A program made the translations under genes and the position numbers. A stretch of 64,000 bases of DNA from the NCBI GenBank assembly GCA_965644295.1, contig CBFFRP010000069.1, positions 62,001 through 126,000 on the forward strand, in the 5' to 3' direction. Origin of the DNA: Paraphysomonas bandaiensis (taxonomy: Eukaryota > Chrysophyceae). Positions 23,982-35,715 of the stretch are shown here, one piece after another; positions within the stretch are counted from its first letter, which is position 1; every line of letters begins with the position of its first letter. The notes under the pieces are model-generated. The model did not search any database. It saw nothing but the letters and a program-made list of their open reading frames with translations, and was not told the DNA's origin.

Positions 23982-25032
23982 TTAATCAAATCTCATAATT
24001 TCATCAAACATACGCTTCCCGGATATACTATTACCATCCCGAATAACCTGTATAAAACTATTACGTTATTAACACTGTATTAGGACAGAAAAACACCTGG
24101 CGTAGGGTATTAGCCACTTCATCTGCTCTCGCAGCGCCACTGACAACATATCTGCACATGTGCATATGTGAGAATCAATCACACTAACACGCATGCGCAC
24201 AAAATGATATCAGAGAACGTAAAGTGCAATTCTTCCAAATAAGGATAAATTACCTCCCATCAACAACCAACGTTGGAATTGAATGAATTCCCAATTCATG
24301 CACCATGTCTACAGTTCGCAACACTGCATCTTTCCCTCTAGAAGACTCTAAGAAAGTAGCACACACTCTGCGATCTGCACCTACGGCCTCAGCGGAGTCA
24401 AGAAGTAGATCAGTGTCGTTAAGAATTCCACTCTCAGTAAAATGTTTTTTGTTAAGGAGGTTGTACAGTTCTTCCGCCATCGAAACAGAATATTCCTGCG
24501 ACGCATAAATAAAGTATTAAGAACAAAGTAATTAGAAAGCACCTGCGTAACAAAGTATATTAAACGGTGTGCATTGAGGGTTGAGCTTTGTCGTCGCAGT
24601 GTTAAATTCTCCTGAGTAAATCCAACAGATCTATCCAGTCCAACTTCTGCGCCGCGAGGAACTGTAACAGCAAAACTAATTTAAGACGAAATACTCGCTG
24701 CACAAATTCTTACTCAGTCCGTGAGCTGCCTTCACTCTTTCAAATTCTTCTTTAGATCCAAACTTCCTTATCATCCTGGTATCGTGAGTTTCCCAAAAGT
24801 CAGCAGGCTTGTCTATATAGCCAGGCTCTAAAAAGAAAGGCACTCTGTACAGAACGAAGTTTACTCGTTGATGAACTTCATTAGACATCGTACTCATTTC
24901 ATGCTCAACTTTTTCAATGGCCTTAGCAATATGCCTCTTGCCGATATAGCCATTGGGTCACATCACATCAGATATTAACTCCAGGTAAACAGTTTTAACC
25001 AACTCAGAGTTACTGCTGTCGTGTGATGACAT
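23982..25032 (-). CDS. DsbA/FrnE-family thioredoxin-fold oxidoreductase with in-frame UGA at the active site (candidate selenoprotein)
   Basis: Five exons, 25032-24714, 24661-24543, 24495-24254, 24151-24097 and 24047-23982, give 266 codons before TAA, all phases consistent. The family hallmark near the N-terminus, normally SDxxCPWCYIGK, reads ISDVM-TGA-PNGYIGK: a TGA at 24960-24958 (codon 25) sits exactly where the first redox Cys belongs, and the second Cys is Gly. The rest is intact: PFFLEP, the NAHRLI block, and HSIPTLVVDGRYVVSGA corresponding to the cis-Pro loop and C-terminal helix. FrnE-type DsbA proteins are cytosolic disulfide oxidoreductase or isomerase-like enzymes. No other disabling lesion is seen, and TGA is a stop elsewhere in the window, so Sec insertion is the leading explanation; a recent nonsense mutation is the alternative. 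No convincing SECIS was found by eye within about 500 nt downstream. Confidence 0.75.
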
Positions 25033-25929
25033 TTTTAAAGATAGCAACAAAAACAGCAATAACCAATCGATAATGGCGTTACTTAATGTACAACTAAATG
25101 AGAACTACTGCAGAAGGATGTGTCATCAGGTGTGCTTAAGTTTGATGTACATGAGCCCCTTATTGGTTTGTGGGGGTGTATGTATTCCAGGAGACGTTTT
25201 TCGACAAAGTGGACCAACCCTCCACTTGTAGGACCGTAGATGGTCCCACTCGTCCTAAAAAACAGGCACTCATCATCCCACACCCAAACTCACACTCACC
25301 ATCACCACCACTTTTATGTGTGAGTATACTGCTATATACCGGTATACAATACAGTGGAACAGCACATGAGACTCTGAATATGTGTGTATGTATGTAGAAG
25401 ATACAGTCACTTACAGGCAGCTCGACAGCATGTACCACCTTCAGAGACATTAAAGTGCATGCATCATAAGTATATTTACTATGGCAGCGTATGATCTAAG
25501 AAAGAGATGATTTTATCGAAAGATTTTCTTGTAATATGTCATAACAGTACAGATATCGGCCTCCTATAGATTGCAACCGCCAGGAGCGTTGGACGACCCT
25601 CAGAGGGTGACCAACACGACAGATACATTGTAGACTATATATACATTGTTAATGAAGCCGTAATTTAGCATTTATATACGTATTAAACGTATTTTCCTTC
25701 TAATTGTAACGCTATCACATGCACCGACACGTGCCACCCCAGACGCCCATAGATCACCCCCAGAGTGCAAAGAAGACTTCCGGTACATTATAAACCATGT
25801 GTCTAATATATTTTTTCTATAACGTTACATTGCCATATATATATGTGATTTAATACATTTTAATATTAAGTACCCCTATTTTATTTTCTGTTATACCATA
25901 GGCACCGCTATGGACCACCCCACAAGCCC
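25033..25929. other. intergenic, no gene seen
   Basis: About 0.9 kb upstream of the DsbA/FrnE-like gene. Several open frames at 25083-25450 overlap on both strands without family resemblance. Nothing supported. Confidence 0.55.
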
Positions 25930-26512
25930 CCAGATCTTTGCTTGTAGACGACCTGAGAAAGTTTGAAAGCGTTTCTAAGCTACTTCAAACAGGAGACTCT
26001 AGTCAAGTGAATATTTATGAAGACCGGAACATTTTTGGCGGCTTGTTGATGGACTTCGGGGTTAGGTATCCCAAACCTGCTTTAAAGAAAACAGTTCCAT
26101 TGCTAGTGATCCGAATTCTGAGAATGGAATTTGAAAAAATCCAAGCAAGCGAATAATTTGAGTTGACAAGATCTGGGAAAGATGCTGTTAGAATATATCT
26201 CCGTACAGACAGCGAATGTAACAGTACAGATGATGATGAAGCTGAGGTTGGCTATGCGGAAAAATTTCTTCAGTGAGCTAAAAAAATTAAGAAATGAAAG
26301 ATTGAAATATCTAAGTACAGGTGCACGAGTCTTGTAGTATGTACTTCCAATACAGTGGTTTTGGATATCATGTGATTTTAATGACTAATACTAAAACTGG
26401 AATCTACTGATGTGTTTACTTACTGAATAGTGATACTCATATGTACGGATACTCCGTCAATACAACCCTATTTAACAACAGTATTGCAATATATTGTTCC
26501 CTAGCCCTGCTA
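25930..26512 (+). pseudogene. hAT transposase remnant
   Basis: 25938-26156 encodes DDLRKFESVSKLLQ, then NIFGGLLMDFGVRYP and MEFEKIQASE, a typical hAT block just before the C-terminal dimerisation region; after a TAA the frame continues as FELTRSGKDAV. Sequence from 26220 to 26420 aligns with 46985-47400 of another hAT copy, and the right terminus ATATATTGTTCCCTAGCCCTG ends near 26512. The dimerisation domain is mostly deleted and no left end is visible. Confidence 0.7.
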
Positions 26513-26704
26513 CAAGGACTTAATAATAAGGTGAAACAAATGGATGACGCTGTTCTTTATTGAATGTTAACATATTTATCTTAATGTTTGTTAAGAGTAT
26601 ATTTATATATTATTGTTTTTACTTCTTAGATTTGATTGTACCAGATACCTTTTTTTGTTTTGTACTACTTAAAGTTATTATCATTCATAAATGTGTTACA
26701 ATTA

Positions 26705-28235
26705 TCATACGATTTCTGGAGAGGGAAGGACTGAAAGGACGTTATTTTTCTCTCTCGTTTTCATGCTAATCCAAGAGGAAATCTGACCAACAGTAAGCCA
26801 TTTCCAAGGCTCTACAAAGTGTAATTTCATGTACCGTCGGATTGTAGGAGCCTGTCTTTTATCACGCATATCGTACTGTAATGTCAACCAGTCTTTGATT
26901 TCATCAGTAAATGATTCCACTACGTTTTCCTTGTTTAGTCGACGGGCATATCCTGGACTGAGGGGAAATACTTTCCGAGGTCCCATGGTGAAATGACAAA
27001 TGAGAAAATCGTTTTCACAGGAAAATGTCCTATGTAGAAATTCAACCACACCCTCGTGGAGATGGGCTGCACTGATCACCATGTCATTTACTTTGTGCAA
27101 CCTTATTCCCACTGAAATCGTCACGGCATTGATTGAAGAGCAACTAACTTTCGAGATAACGTTCCCTTGAACATCCATTTGGGGTAATTCCTGTAAGGAA
27201 GATATTCTGATGCTTATCTCTTTCTGTGATATATCCATTTTCCCACCTAGCAGTATGTTCGAGGGATGAGATTTCATGCCAGAATCAAGCAGATCTAGAA
27301 TTCGGACTACAGGTGTCGGAAATTTGCGAGTCGTGGAATGAGTTTCCACAGTAGCTGGCGTTGAGGAAGAGCATGTCGACCGTGCTGAGGGAATAGTAGG
27401 TTTGTACTGGCTTAATACGGACTCTATTCTATCACACTCCATTCGATCTTTCATTAATCTCTTCGTCTTTGCGTCAAGCTTTCTCTGTTGAACCGCTCTC
27501 TTAATTTTGAGCCTTGTTTCGTGAGTCGGCTTCGGTAATAGTTGTCGACTAATTGCTTCAACAGACTGCACTGATGACTCAACAATATGTGCCCCGGTTG
27601 GCACTAGAGACATCGCACCTCTACGCTTACTTACAAGATCCTACTAAAAAAATCAGCATTATCAGACGGCAGTATTAGTGTTGAAAAGAATTATTAAACA
27701 GCAGATTATTACACTTACTGTGTGAGGCAATATAACTCCTTTTCCCAAGGGTGGTACTTCCTGCAAAACAACCGCTGAAGGCAAGAACTTATACCCAATT
27801 ATGTCGCTGATCCCTTTGATGGCGGACGGTACTCTGACAGACTTTTTGTGTCGAGATAGAACATCTCTTGAACATGATACCCTACAGGGGATTTTTGTGG
27901 AAGTTCGTTGACAACATCAGCGACATTGACAAAACACTTTCCATTATTTCTTGCCCTCTTTACAGTCCCTTTGATAAAAGCAGTGATGGTATCGGATCGA
28001 CATTTCCCATGTCCAGGCTCCTCAAATTCTCCAGGATACGAATGCTCGTGTCATCAGTAGCAGTCGTTTTCAAGTGTTCATTCATATCTACCAAAGCACA
28101 AAGTGGCAAAGTTGACTTGTAGTAATCGACGTTATCTGTTGCTCGAACTGTGGGTGTTAAAGATACAGTCACCATCTCCGACTGGGAGATGGTCTCCGGC
28201 AGCAAGGCGAGTCTTCTTGCCGGAGTTTCTTCCAT
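26705..28235 (-). CDS. protein of unknown function
   Basis: Three proposed exons, 28235-27964, 27881-27719 (or from 27866) and 27640-26705, about 456 aa. Junctions keep frame; the two candidate acceptors of exon 2 differ by 15 nt. ATG 28235 (MEETPARRLALLPE) is the first Met in frame. The middle (about residues 180-220) is Lys/Arg/Glu-rich and probably helical, a Ser/Thr-rich linker follows, and the C-terminal half looks like a folded beta/alpha domain (GGKMDISQKEISIRISSL, MGPRKVFPLSPGYARRL). No known family was recognised. Divergent to the ABCG gene. Confidence 0.6.
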
Positions 28236-28780
28236 CAAGCTCAACAATATGGGTCTACACTACAATAATACACACTTTTTATTCTCTATCTATATGGATA
28301 TGGCGCCTGGCTCCTTAATAGAAATTGTGGTCATTTTGACCACAATTTCAAAGCTCTACACTCATATTCCATACGAAAAAACACAATACAAAAAAATGAA
28401 GTGGGACCAGACTGGTCCGCTTTGTCGAAAAACGTCTCCCAGGGAAATACGTAACAGAGTTGATACATATAGCACGTATGTATGTATACGTAGTATGTAC
28501 AGTCATGTACTGTACGTATAGCAGTATGTACAGTCGTGTACGTATAGTTTGTGTATGTATAGTTCGATGTGTAGTCATGTACGTAAAGCAGTGTACGTAT
28601 AGTTCATGTACTGTATGTATAGTCGTGCACGTATAGCTAGCAGTGTACGTATAGTTCATGTAGGGGTGTGTCTGTATGGTATGTTTGGAATGGCTATTAA
28701 AACTTCACTGCAGCCAACTCACACATGCTGAGATATCATTCTCCTGATCAACCATATTGAATTAAATCCATTATCTTATA
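28236..28780. promoter_or_regulatory. upstream region between divergent orphan and ABCG genes, with minisatellite
   Basis: 545 bp. Its centre is the GTACGTATAG-type tandem repeat listed separately. Any regulatory role is inferred from its position between two starts. Confidence 0.35.
28472..28655. repeat. palindromic minisatellite of GTACGTATAG-like units
   Basis: Irregular tandem array of about 8-22 bp units built on GTACGTATAG and CATGTACTGTA. The half-unit GTAC/TACGTA is self-complementary, so the array can fold into hairpins on either strand. Confidence 0.75.
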
Positions 28781-31700
28781 ATGGAAGTTGTTCTTCAATC
28801 TGTTAGTTTCATTGATTACGATGATGAATGTGATGGACTTGCATTACATAACAAACATGCTGTGAAATATATCGATAAGGCATCTATAACACTTGCTCCT
28901 GGATCTATTACTGCTATTATAGGGTCACCTAAAGAAACACGACATCTACTTGAACTGATTGGGTTACGTAAGAGAACAGGCTACATAGCAGGAGACATAT
29001 ATCACGATAACGTTATACGAAAGCATAAAACGAAATACAGGGATATTGCTTATATCAGAGATTTTGACTCTCATTATTTTGATTACTTGACTGTTTTTGA
29101 TTTTCTTATGTGGGCTGGATTGTTAAGATTGCATTTAAACTTGGATGAATGTTGTTTGCGCGCACGCGAAGTGGCACTTGAGGTTGATTTGAACCCATTA
29201 CTTTGGGTAAAAGAATTAGACGCCGGGCAGCGCATTCTACTTGCACTTGCGGCTGAATTAGTTAACAGCCCAACGCTGATATGTATGGAATGTCCTCTTG
29301 ACTTCAAAAACGAGTCACACGCAGTAGGTGTCGCACGATCTCTCACCCGTGTTGCCCATCGCAAGACTTTGTCCACAACAATTGTCTTTACGGCATTGGG
29401 GCCAAGCTATAGCGTGTTCCAGTTTGTTGATCAGGTCGTGGTGCAGTTTCAGAACAATATCTTGTACTATAGCGGGTATTTGTTAGACCAGAATTATGAT
29501 AAAGAATCATCTCCATTGTCGTCAGAGGATGCCGATAAGTGCCGACATATTCTCGCCGGCGTATCCCGTGAAATTCTTCGCAGTGGGTACGGCACATCTT
29601 ATTGTAGTACGGCGACAACAGTCTCTTGTAAAGAATACGATAGATCTACAGCAATCCAAGAGCTAAGATTCCGTTTGCAACATTGTGTAGCAGAATTAGC
29701 TGCAGTAGGTGCGAAGGGTGTTCCTGGGGAAGGGGCTCCACTGAATGATACCACATATTCTAGGTATGGAGTATATATCGAGTGCATACTGTGGTGTATG
29801 TACGTATCTTTTACGTGTATCAAGTATCGTCAGTTGTTGCCGTTAAATTGAAATCCAACACATCAATCTCATCTTCGTTATTGTTAGTCGTAGCCGCCAG
29901 CTTGACACCTGTCACTTAAAGACACACCCGTACTTAAGGGAGATATCCTCGCTGGTCACTCGCGCTTGGGCGTGCCTGCGGTCGAATGTATGTCCGCGAT
30001 TGTTTTTGTTCTTATGAGATGATGAATTTTTGCTATTTGATGATATAATGTAGCTCGAGTTGTGTTATCTTGATATGTTTTGTGCAGCCGATCTTAATGG
30101 GCGTTGGCGTGTTGCGTTTCGTAGTATCTGGAATCATTCTTGGAGTGTCAGCAATGAATGCAGGTAACAAAGCAGAGTATCTAGAAGACGACGATGACTG
30201 GTTTCTGCACGACGACGATCTCACAAACGATGACTCCTTTGCCATTACCTCGACATTGTTTTTTATCACTGCTGTAATTCTTCTTGGCCACACTTTCGCT
30301 GTACCATACATGAATTCCCACATTAGGATGATTAAAATGGAGATTTCGACGGGTGTACATCACCCTGTTTCCGCTTGGATATCTATTTTGCTCTACGATT
30401 GGCCAGTTCAACTACTGGGCTCGATATTTCTTTGTGTCATTGTCCGCGCCTTCTTAAAACTTCAAGGCAATTCAAACTCTTTCTATTCAGTGGTCGTGAT
30501 GTGTGCTCTATGTTCATCGTCTTTGGCATCGGCGATTGCAGCATGTTACAAAAGTGCATACAAGGCTACACAAGTGTTTATGGCGTCATCATCTCTTGCA
30601 CTCCTTTTTTGTGGTTATCTTCAATTGCTACCCAGTATACCAAGTTTTTTGAGGTGGGGATCGAAGTTATCATTTGCACGTTGGACATTTCAGGCTCTAA
30701 TGTTATCGTCTTTTCAAGAAAGTCGTAGTGGGCGGGCTTATCTGGATAAATATGGGTTTGATGAGGAGCACGTCAGTGACTGTGTCGTATGGATGCTACT
30801 ATGGGTTGTAGCTTTGCAGTTTGTGCTCATTCTCAATCTTTATCCTTTTCAACGTCGGGAGCTATATACCGAGGCATGGAAATATGTGAAGGTAACTAGC
30901 AGATCTTTTAAGGACACCCAGTCGGATTCCAATCTGACGTCACTCTTGAATAACGAGTCGGGTCACACGAATCCCACCATCTTAGGCGATTCGGATATAT
31001 TTTGTAGAAGTAGTGAAGAAACCGTAGACGGTACATATGAGCCGCCGAATATATCTGGCGAAGTAGAACGGGAGGGTACATCTGCATCCTGCCCAGTGCC
31101 ACTGTCAGATGCCAAAAAGACGTCTCTATGGTTTAGCAATGTAAGTCTAAGGGTTAAAAGCCCCAATACAACAAGTGGTACCGAAGTAGTCCTGAAGGGA
31201 ATGAGTGGAGGAGTATACCCAGGGGAGATGTGTTGCATTCTTGATGCGAAGGAAGAAGGCTCCGCTGGTGTCCTTTTACAGATACTCTGTGGTAAAGCGA
31301 GCACAGGGGGTATTGTAGATGGAGAAATTCGAATCAGCGATAAGTACTTACGACAAGGGGATACCATTCATAACGCCGTGTATGTTATGGAAGGAGATAG
31401 TGTTAGTCATTCCTTTTTAACAGTGCGTGAGTCTCTGCGGTATGCGGCATTGCTACGAAGAACAGATCAAAAGTCATGCCCCGCTGTTGTGAATCTGTTG
31501 CAATGTCGATCAATGCGAAAGCTAATTTCTAAACGCACTGAAGAAAGCGAGAGAACCGATTTGATCGATTTCAGTGATGAGGATATGGTTGGCGCAACGG
31601 GTGACGTTGAAAACAAGGTCAACGAAGCACTGCAATTGTATGACCTTGGAGGAGTGGCGGATGTCATCATTGGGCGTGAAAAGCACAGACGCATATCTCC

Positions 31701-33872
31701 TTCCCAGCTACGATGCCTGACAATCGCAACTGAAGGAATCAATAGTCCTGGATTGTTTTTTATACAAAACCCGTTCTATCGTTTAGATTGGTATCACGCC
31801 AACAGAGTGTGTAAGGTGTTGAAGAGTCTTAAAGATGGGGGTCGAAGTATATTATGCGCTCTTTCGAGACCTACTGACGAAGAATTTGTATATTTCGATC
31901 ACCTGTTGCTGTTGAATAAAGGTCTTCTGATGTACTCTGGCGAGGCTTGCCATGCACAGCGCCACTTTGATAATATAGGTACCAGTTTTAACTTTTACCT
32001 TTCCATCGTTTTTATAGTGTTGCGTATATGTAGGTTTTCAATCATGTCCAACTCAAAGCATTTTGAGTTATCTCTTAGATATATGCCATGAGCAAGCCTT
32101 TTATAGTTCCGCTGGCACGACAGCCGCCTCTATCGCCGGAAAGAAGTCAAGGTTACTAACTGCCGAAGATCTAGCCAATATTCGTTGCTCTATGGATCCC
32201 ACTGGCTCAAGAAGAAAGCCTGGTGTCAGCTTTTCATCGGCGCGTCCATTGACCGGCATTACGAACTCCTTACTACCGCAGGGCACCCCGGAGGATCCCG
32301 AGATGATGGAGAATGGCAGAAGCCATACGTATGGACCTGTTATTCGTCGAGGGGATGCCCCTATTGGCCCTTCCGCAAGAGTGTTGCTGAGACGACGCAC
32401 CATTACAGCCCTTAGAAATGTATGTTCTCGTGTTTTGCTGAATATATTACTCTAATATATTTTAGTGGCGGATGGTGTGTATATATATGGGACGATCTAT
32501 TATTGTCAGCTGCCTTCTTGGGTTACTGTGGTATAAAATTGATGATGGTGATGTTGAAGCAAGGATAATGCTTTCTTCTGTGGCCTACGTTTACATTGTG
32601 GGTAGTTTAGCAGATTTGTTTGATGGTAATGCATTCTACACTAGTGTTGTACTATTTCAGCTATTGTGTTTCACAGGAACTCACCGACGACAGACAGACT
32701 ATATGCGTGAACGGTACGTAATTCGCTGATTGCTGGCATAACCTCCCTCACCAAGTTGATCATATTAGTTCTGCTGGTGCGACCACCGCGGCAGCTTATT
32801 GGTGGGCGGACGGAACCCCTGTGGCTATTCATACACTTCCACAAGCGTTTGTTTTTAGTACACCATTTTATATGTTGGCAGGGCTGAGAAGTGGATTAGG
32901 TATTGCAATGGATCTGTAGTGTTTATACCTCTATTACGATGACAGTAGTTTCTTTTCCTTTTTGACTCTAATTTACCTATATAGGACCTTTTTTGTATTA
33001 TTGTTTCATTGTATTTGCAAGTCTTTATTGCAATATCGGCCTGATGTATTTGGTGTCTGCAATCGCGAAAAGGTAAACACATTTCGGTTTCCATGTATTT
33101 CTAGTTTTCTATGACGTCAACATGGTTAGCTAGTATGAAATATATGCGCTAAATGCTTGTTCGCCTATAGGCCGCGTGTGAGCCAAGTTGTTTTTCTGGG
33201 CCTGTTAGTTCCATTGCAAATTATGTTCTCCGGATCAGTTGTGTATTTATCTACTCTGTCTACCTGGTATGTGTTTCCTTTTCTCATACTGTTATTATTT
33301 ATTATGTGTTTGCTGTGCGACACAGGCTACAGTGGGGAGCTCTAATGAACCCGATGCATTATTTTCTTGCTGGTGTATTTGAAAATGAGTTTGAGGACAA
33401 CAGCTCAGCTTTAGGGTCAGGAGCATATGAACACCTCAAGAATGAGTACGGTTTCATGGCAAATTCTAGAACAGCTCTAATAGCACTTGTCTGCATCGGT
33501 TATGGATATCGACTTCTATGGTTAATGTCACTTAAGTATCGGGAGATCTTACAACAACGACATGTGCTTCATAAAGTCGTTAAGAGTGCCAGGTTGAAAG
33601 TTCAAAACTTGGTGGCCACGGGATTGCGTCTTTCAAGATCGAGAAATGAACGCAGGGAGCCTGATAGCAATTACGATGCGTTCCAAGATTTTGATAGTGA
33701 TTCACGCACGATGAGTGCTGCAATGTCTCACCAATCTGTTCTAAATCAGTTGTACTCCCAAGAGTTACCACAACCTGGCGTACCCAGCAGAGTAGGACAC
33801 AATCGAGCTACAGTTTTGAAATCTACATCTCGCGATCGTCTCGACAGTTTGGATGCGAATTCGAGACTCTGA
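28781..33872 (+). CDS. full-size ABCG (PDR-type) transporter with two degenerate ATPase domains
   Basis: Nine exons, 28781-29763, 29894-29987, 30088-31978, 32034-32419, 32466-32713, 32769-32899, 32985-33072, 33171-33266, 33326-33872, give 1487 aa with all phases consistent. Order is NBD1-TMD1-NBD2-TMD2 as in PDR/ABCG full transporters. TMD hallmarks: RQLDTCHLK...RAW before helix 1, RERSAGATTAAYWWADGTPVA, FYMLAGLRSG and LQWGALMNPMHYFLAGV. Both NBDs keep the ABC outline but lose catalysis motifs. NBD1 has GSPKETRHLL (about 48-57) for Walker A, LDAGQRI for LSGGQ and LICMECPLD for Walker B. NBD2 has DAKEEGSAGVLL for Walker A, RRISPSQLR for the signature and LFFIQNPFYRLD for Walker B. A non-pumping, regulatory or very divergent role is inferred. 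Intron consistency and an unbroken frame argue against a pseudogene. Confidence 0.85.
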
Positions 33873-34227
33873 ATAACATAATAGACAAACTGATAATAAG
33901 CCAATACTATATACCTTTCATGTGGATTCGGAATATGATAATGAGTGTGTTGGATGCCATTGATGTGTAGTTAATCCTTTACACATGTTGCTTTTTTCTA
34001 TCGCTTTGGTTGTTTTTGCATCTATATCCGAAACTGGCATTTGGATGGTGTAAATTAAGCAACTGAACTTTAAACTTACTCAATAAATAATTAAAAAGTT
34101 GTGATCAACATCTCTACCATTCATTGTCATGCACTGAATTTATCTCGTCTACCAATCAATATTACCAAATCTGAGATATATTAGAGAGTCACGAATTATA
34201 TGTGCAGTCGATATCAGGGTTCGGTGA

Positions 34228-35228
34228 CAAATAAAAATATATTGCAATACTATTGTTCGATTTCTTTCCATCAATAATATTGATGGAAGTTTTGGAACCG
34301 GCCCAACAATACTATTGCAACATATTGCAATATAGTATTATCATTGACCAAAAGTTGATCAGTAAAAGTAAACACATCCGTAGACTCCATTTTTAGTACT
34401 AGTCATCATTAAGATCACATGATAACCAAATATTTTTCTACTCATTCTCTGAGCCATCATCCGTGACGTCAGCATCGCCATATTCATTTAGAATTAATTG
34501 GAACATATATATATCCGGCCACAACTGCCGATTTGCTCTCTGAAACAACATCACTGCAGTAGGATGCATACGTTTGCACAACACTGATAGAATAAGTGTT
34601 GCTGCCGTGAACAGGCGTTCACATCTATTAAAAGTACATACAACATGAATCGTGCATCTGTACTTCCCGTTTCTTAATATTTTGAGCCGAATAAATTGTC
34701 CACATAGCCTACATTAGTTTCATCATCCTCTGTGTTGTTGCAATTACTATATAAGAACATGGACTTATGTTAATTTATAAGTAAATTTTGTGAATGTCTG
34801 ATTATTAGCAACATAGGCGTGTAAGAGTCAGAACTAGTGTGTAGCAAAACAAAACTCTAAAACTAGTGCTTAACTCTGATATTCAACTATTTGGTGTTAC
34901 GAAAGCTGCTTGTAAACTCAAGCACCAAGGGGCAATCACTTTCGCTCTCTGCTCTTAAAGTGAACAGCCCGGAAGCTTGACTTCAGCAGAGAGGCAGCCT
35001 AATCCCCTTGCAACATCAGCTTCATCATCCTCTGTATTGTTTCAATCACTATCAGATCATGGGCTATATTTTGCACCCTACAGTTAAGAAACTCTCGGTA
35101 CTGAAATATTGATTGCAATATACTACTTTAACAAAACAAGTGATGGAATTTTGGCCGGTCCACCAATTAATATTATATTATTTTGCTATGTAATATATTG
35201 CAATTCAATATAATATTTTATTACTGGT
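34228..35228 (-). mobile_element. decayed hAT element, interrupted
   Basis: Reverse-oriented homolog of the hAT copy at 46760-47542: 34228-34440 matches its right end (ATATTGCAATACTATTG, ACACATCCGTAGA), 34440-34640 its dimerisation-domain region, and 35020-35228 its left end (TATTTTGCACCCTACAGTT). A second element was inserted in the middle. Confidence 0.7.
34787..35018. repeat. solo end of the inverted-repeat element nested in the hAT copy
   Basis: Starts TGTGAATGTCTGATTATTAG and contains AAGCACCAAGGGGCAATCACTT, as in the other family ends. Flanking hAT sequence of about 45 bp (TTCATCATCCTCTGT...) is present on both sides (34718-34762 and 35020-35062), which looks like a long, diverged target duplication. 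Confidence 0.65.
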
Positions 35229-35715
35229 CAATGTAATACCAGTTTTACTATTATAATGAAATTCATATCATTAGTTCATGAAATACTGTTTTTACGAATT
35301 ATAACTGCATTCTCCAAGTATCGGTCATATTTCGAATACCTGAAATACAGATTCTAATTGCTTACAAACAAGAATGACCAACAATACAGTGACTGGTATA
35401 TGGATATACGATAGTTTGACAGAAGTAGCAAGTAATAAGTATAAAATAACATCATATAACAGGAACACACACATATATAAAAGGCGAGAAAATGTAGCCT
35501 GTACTCATTTCCATTTCAGAGACTTTTTGCCTATCTACTTCCTTGTGGCTTCGGAATGTAAAAGTCCCGACAGAGTGTACTAGGTTTTTAAAACTAATCA
35601 GTCGCTTATATCCTGCTGTCATATAAAAGTCTAGCTTTGATATTATCTGAAAACTTACTAACGACTATATATATATATGAAACTCATCTGTTATTACTTA
35701 GAGGTATTGAAGTGG

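Larger units (their letters stand above)
33873..35715. other. transposon-rich intergenic DNA
   Basis: Contains a minus-orientation hAT copy (34228-35228) interrupted by a solo inverted-repeat element end (34787-35018). No host gene recognised. Confidence 0.6.

Noticed and set aside
24930-24990. A ~30 bp intron that would remove the in-frame TGA of the DsbA/FrnE-like gene (GT at 24967-24966, AG before AGGCATATT).
   Set aside because: It is shorter than any well-supported intron here and would delete the conserved PNGYIGK active-site segment that clearly aligns with the family.
25083-25450. Overlapping open frames on both strands.
   Set aside because: No conserved motif, start codons mostly non-ATG, and the frames contradict each other.
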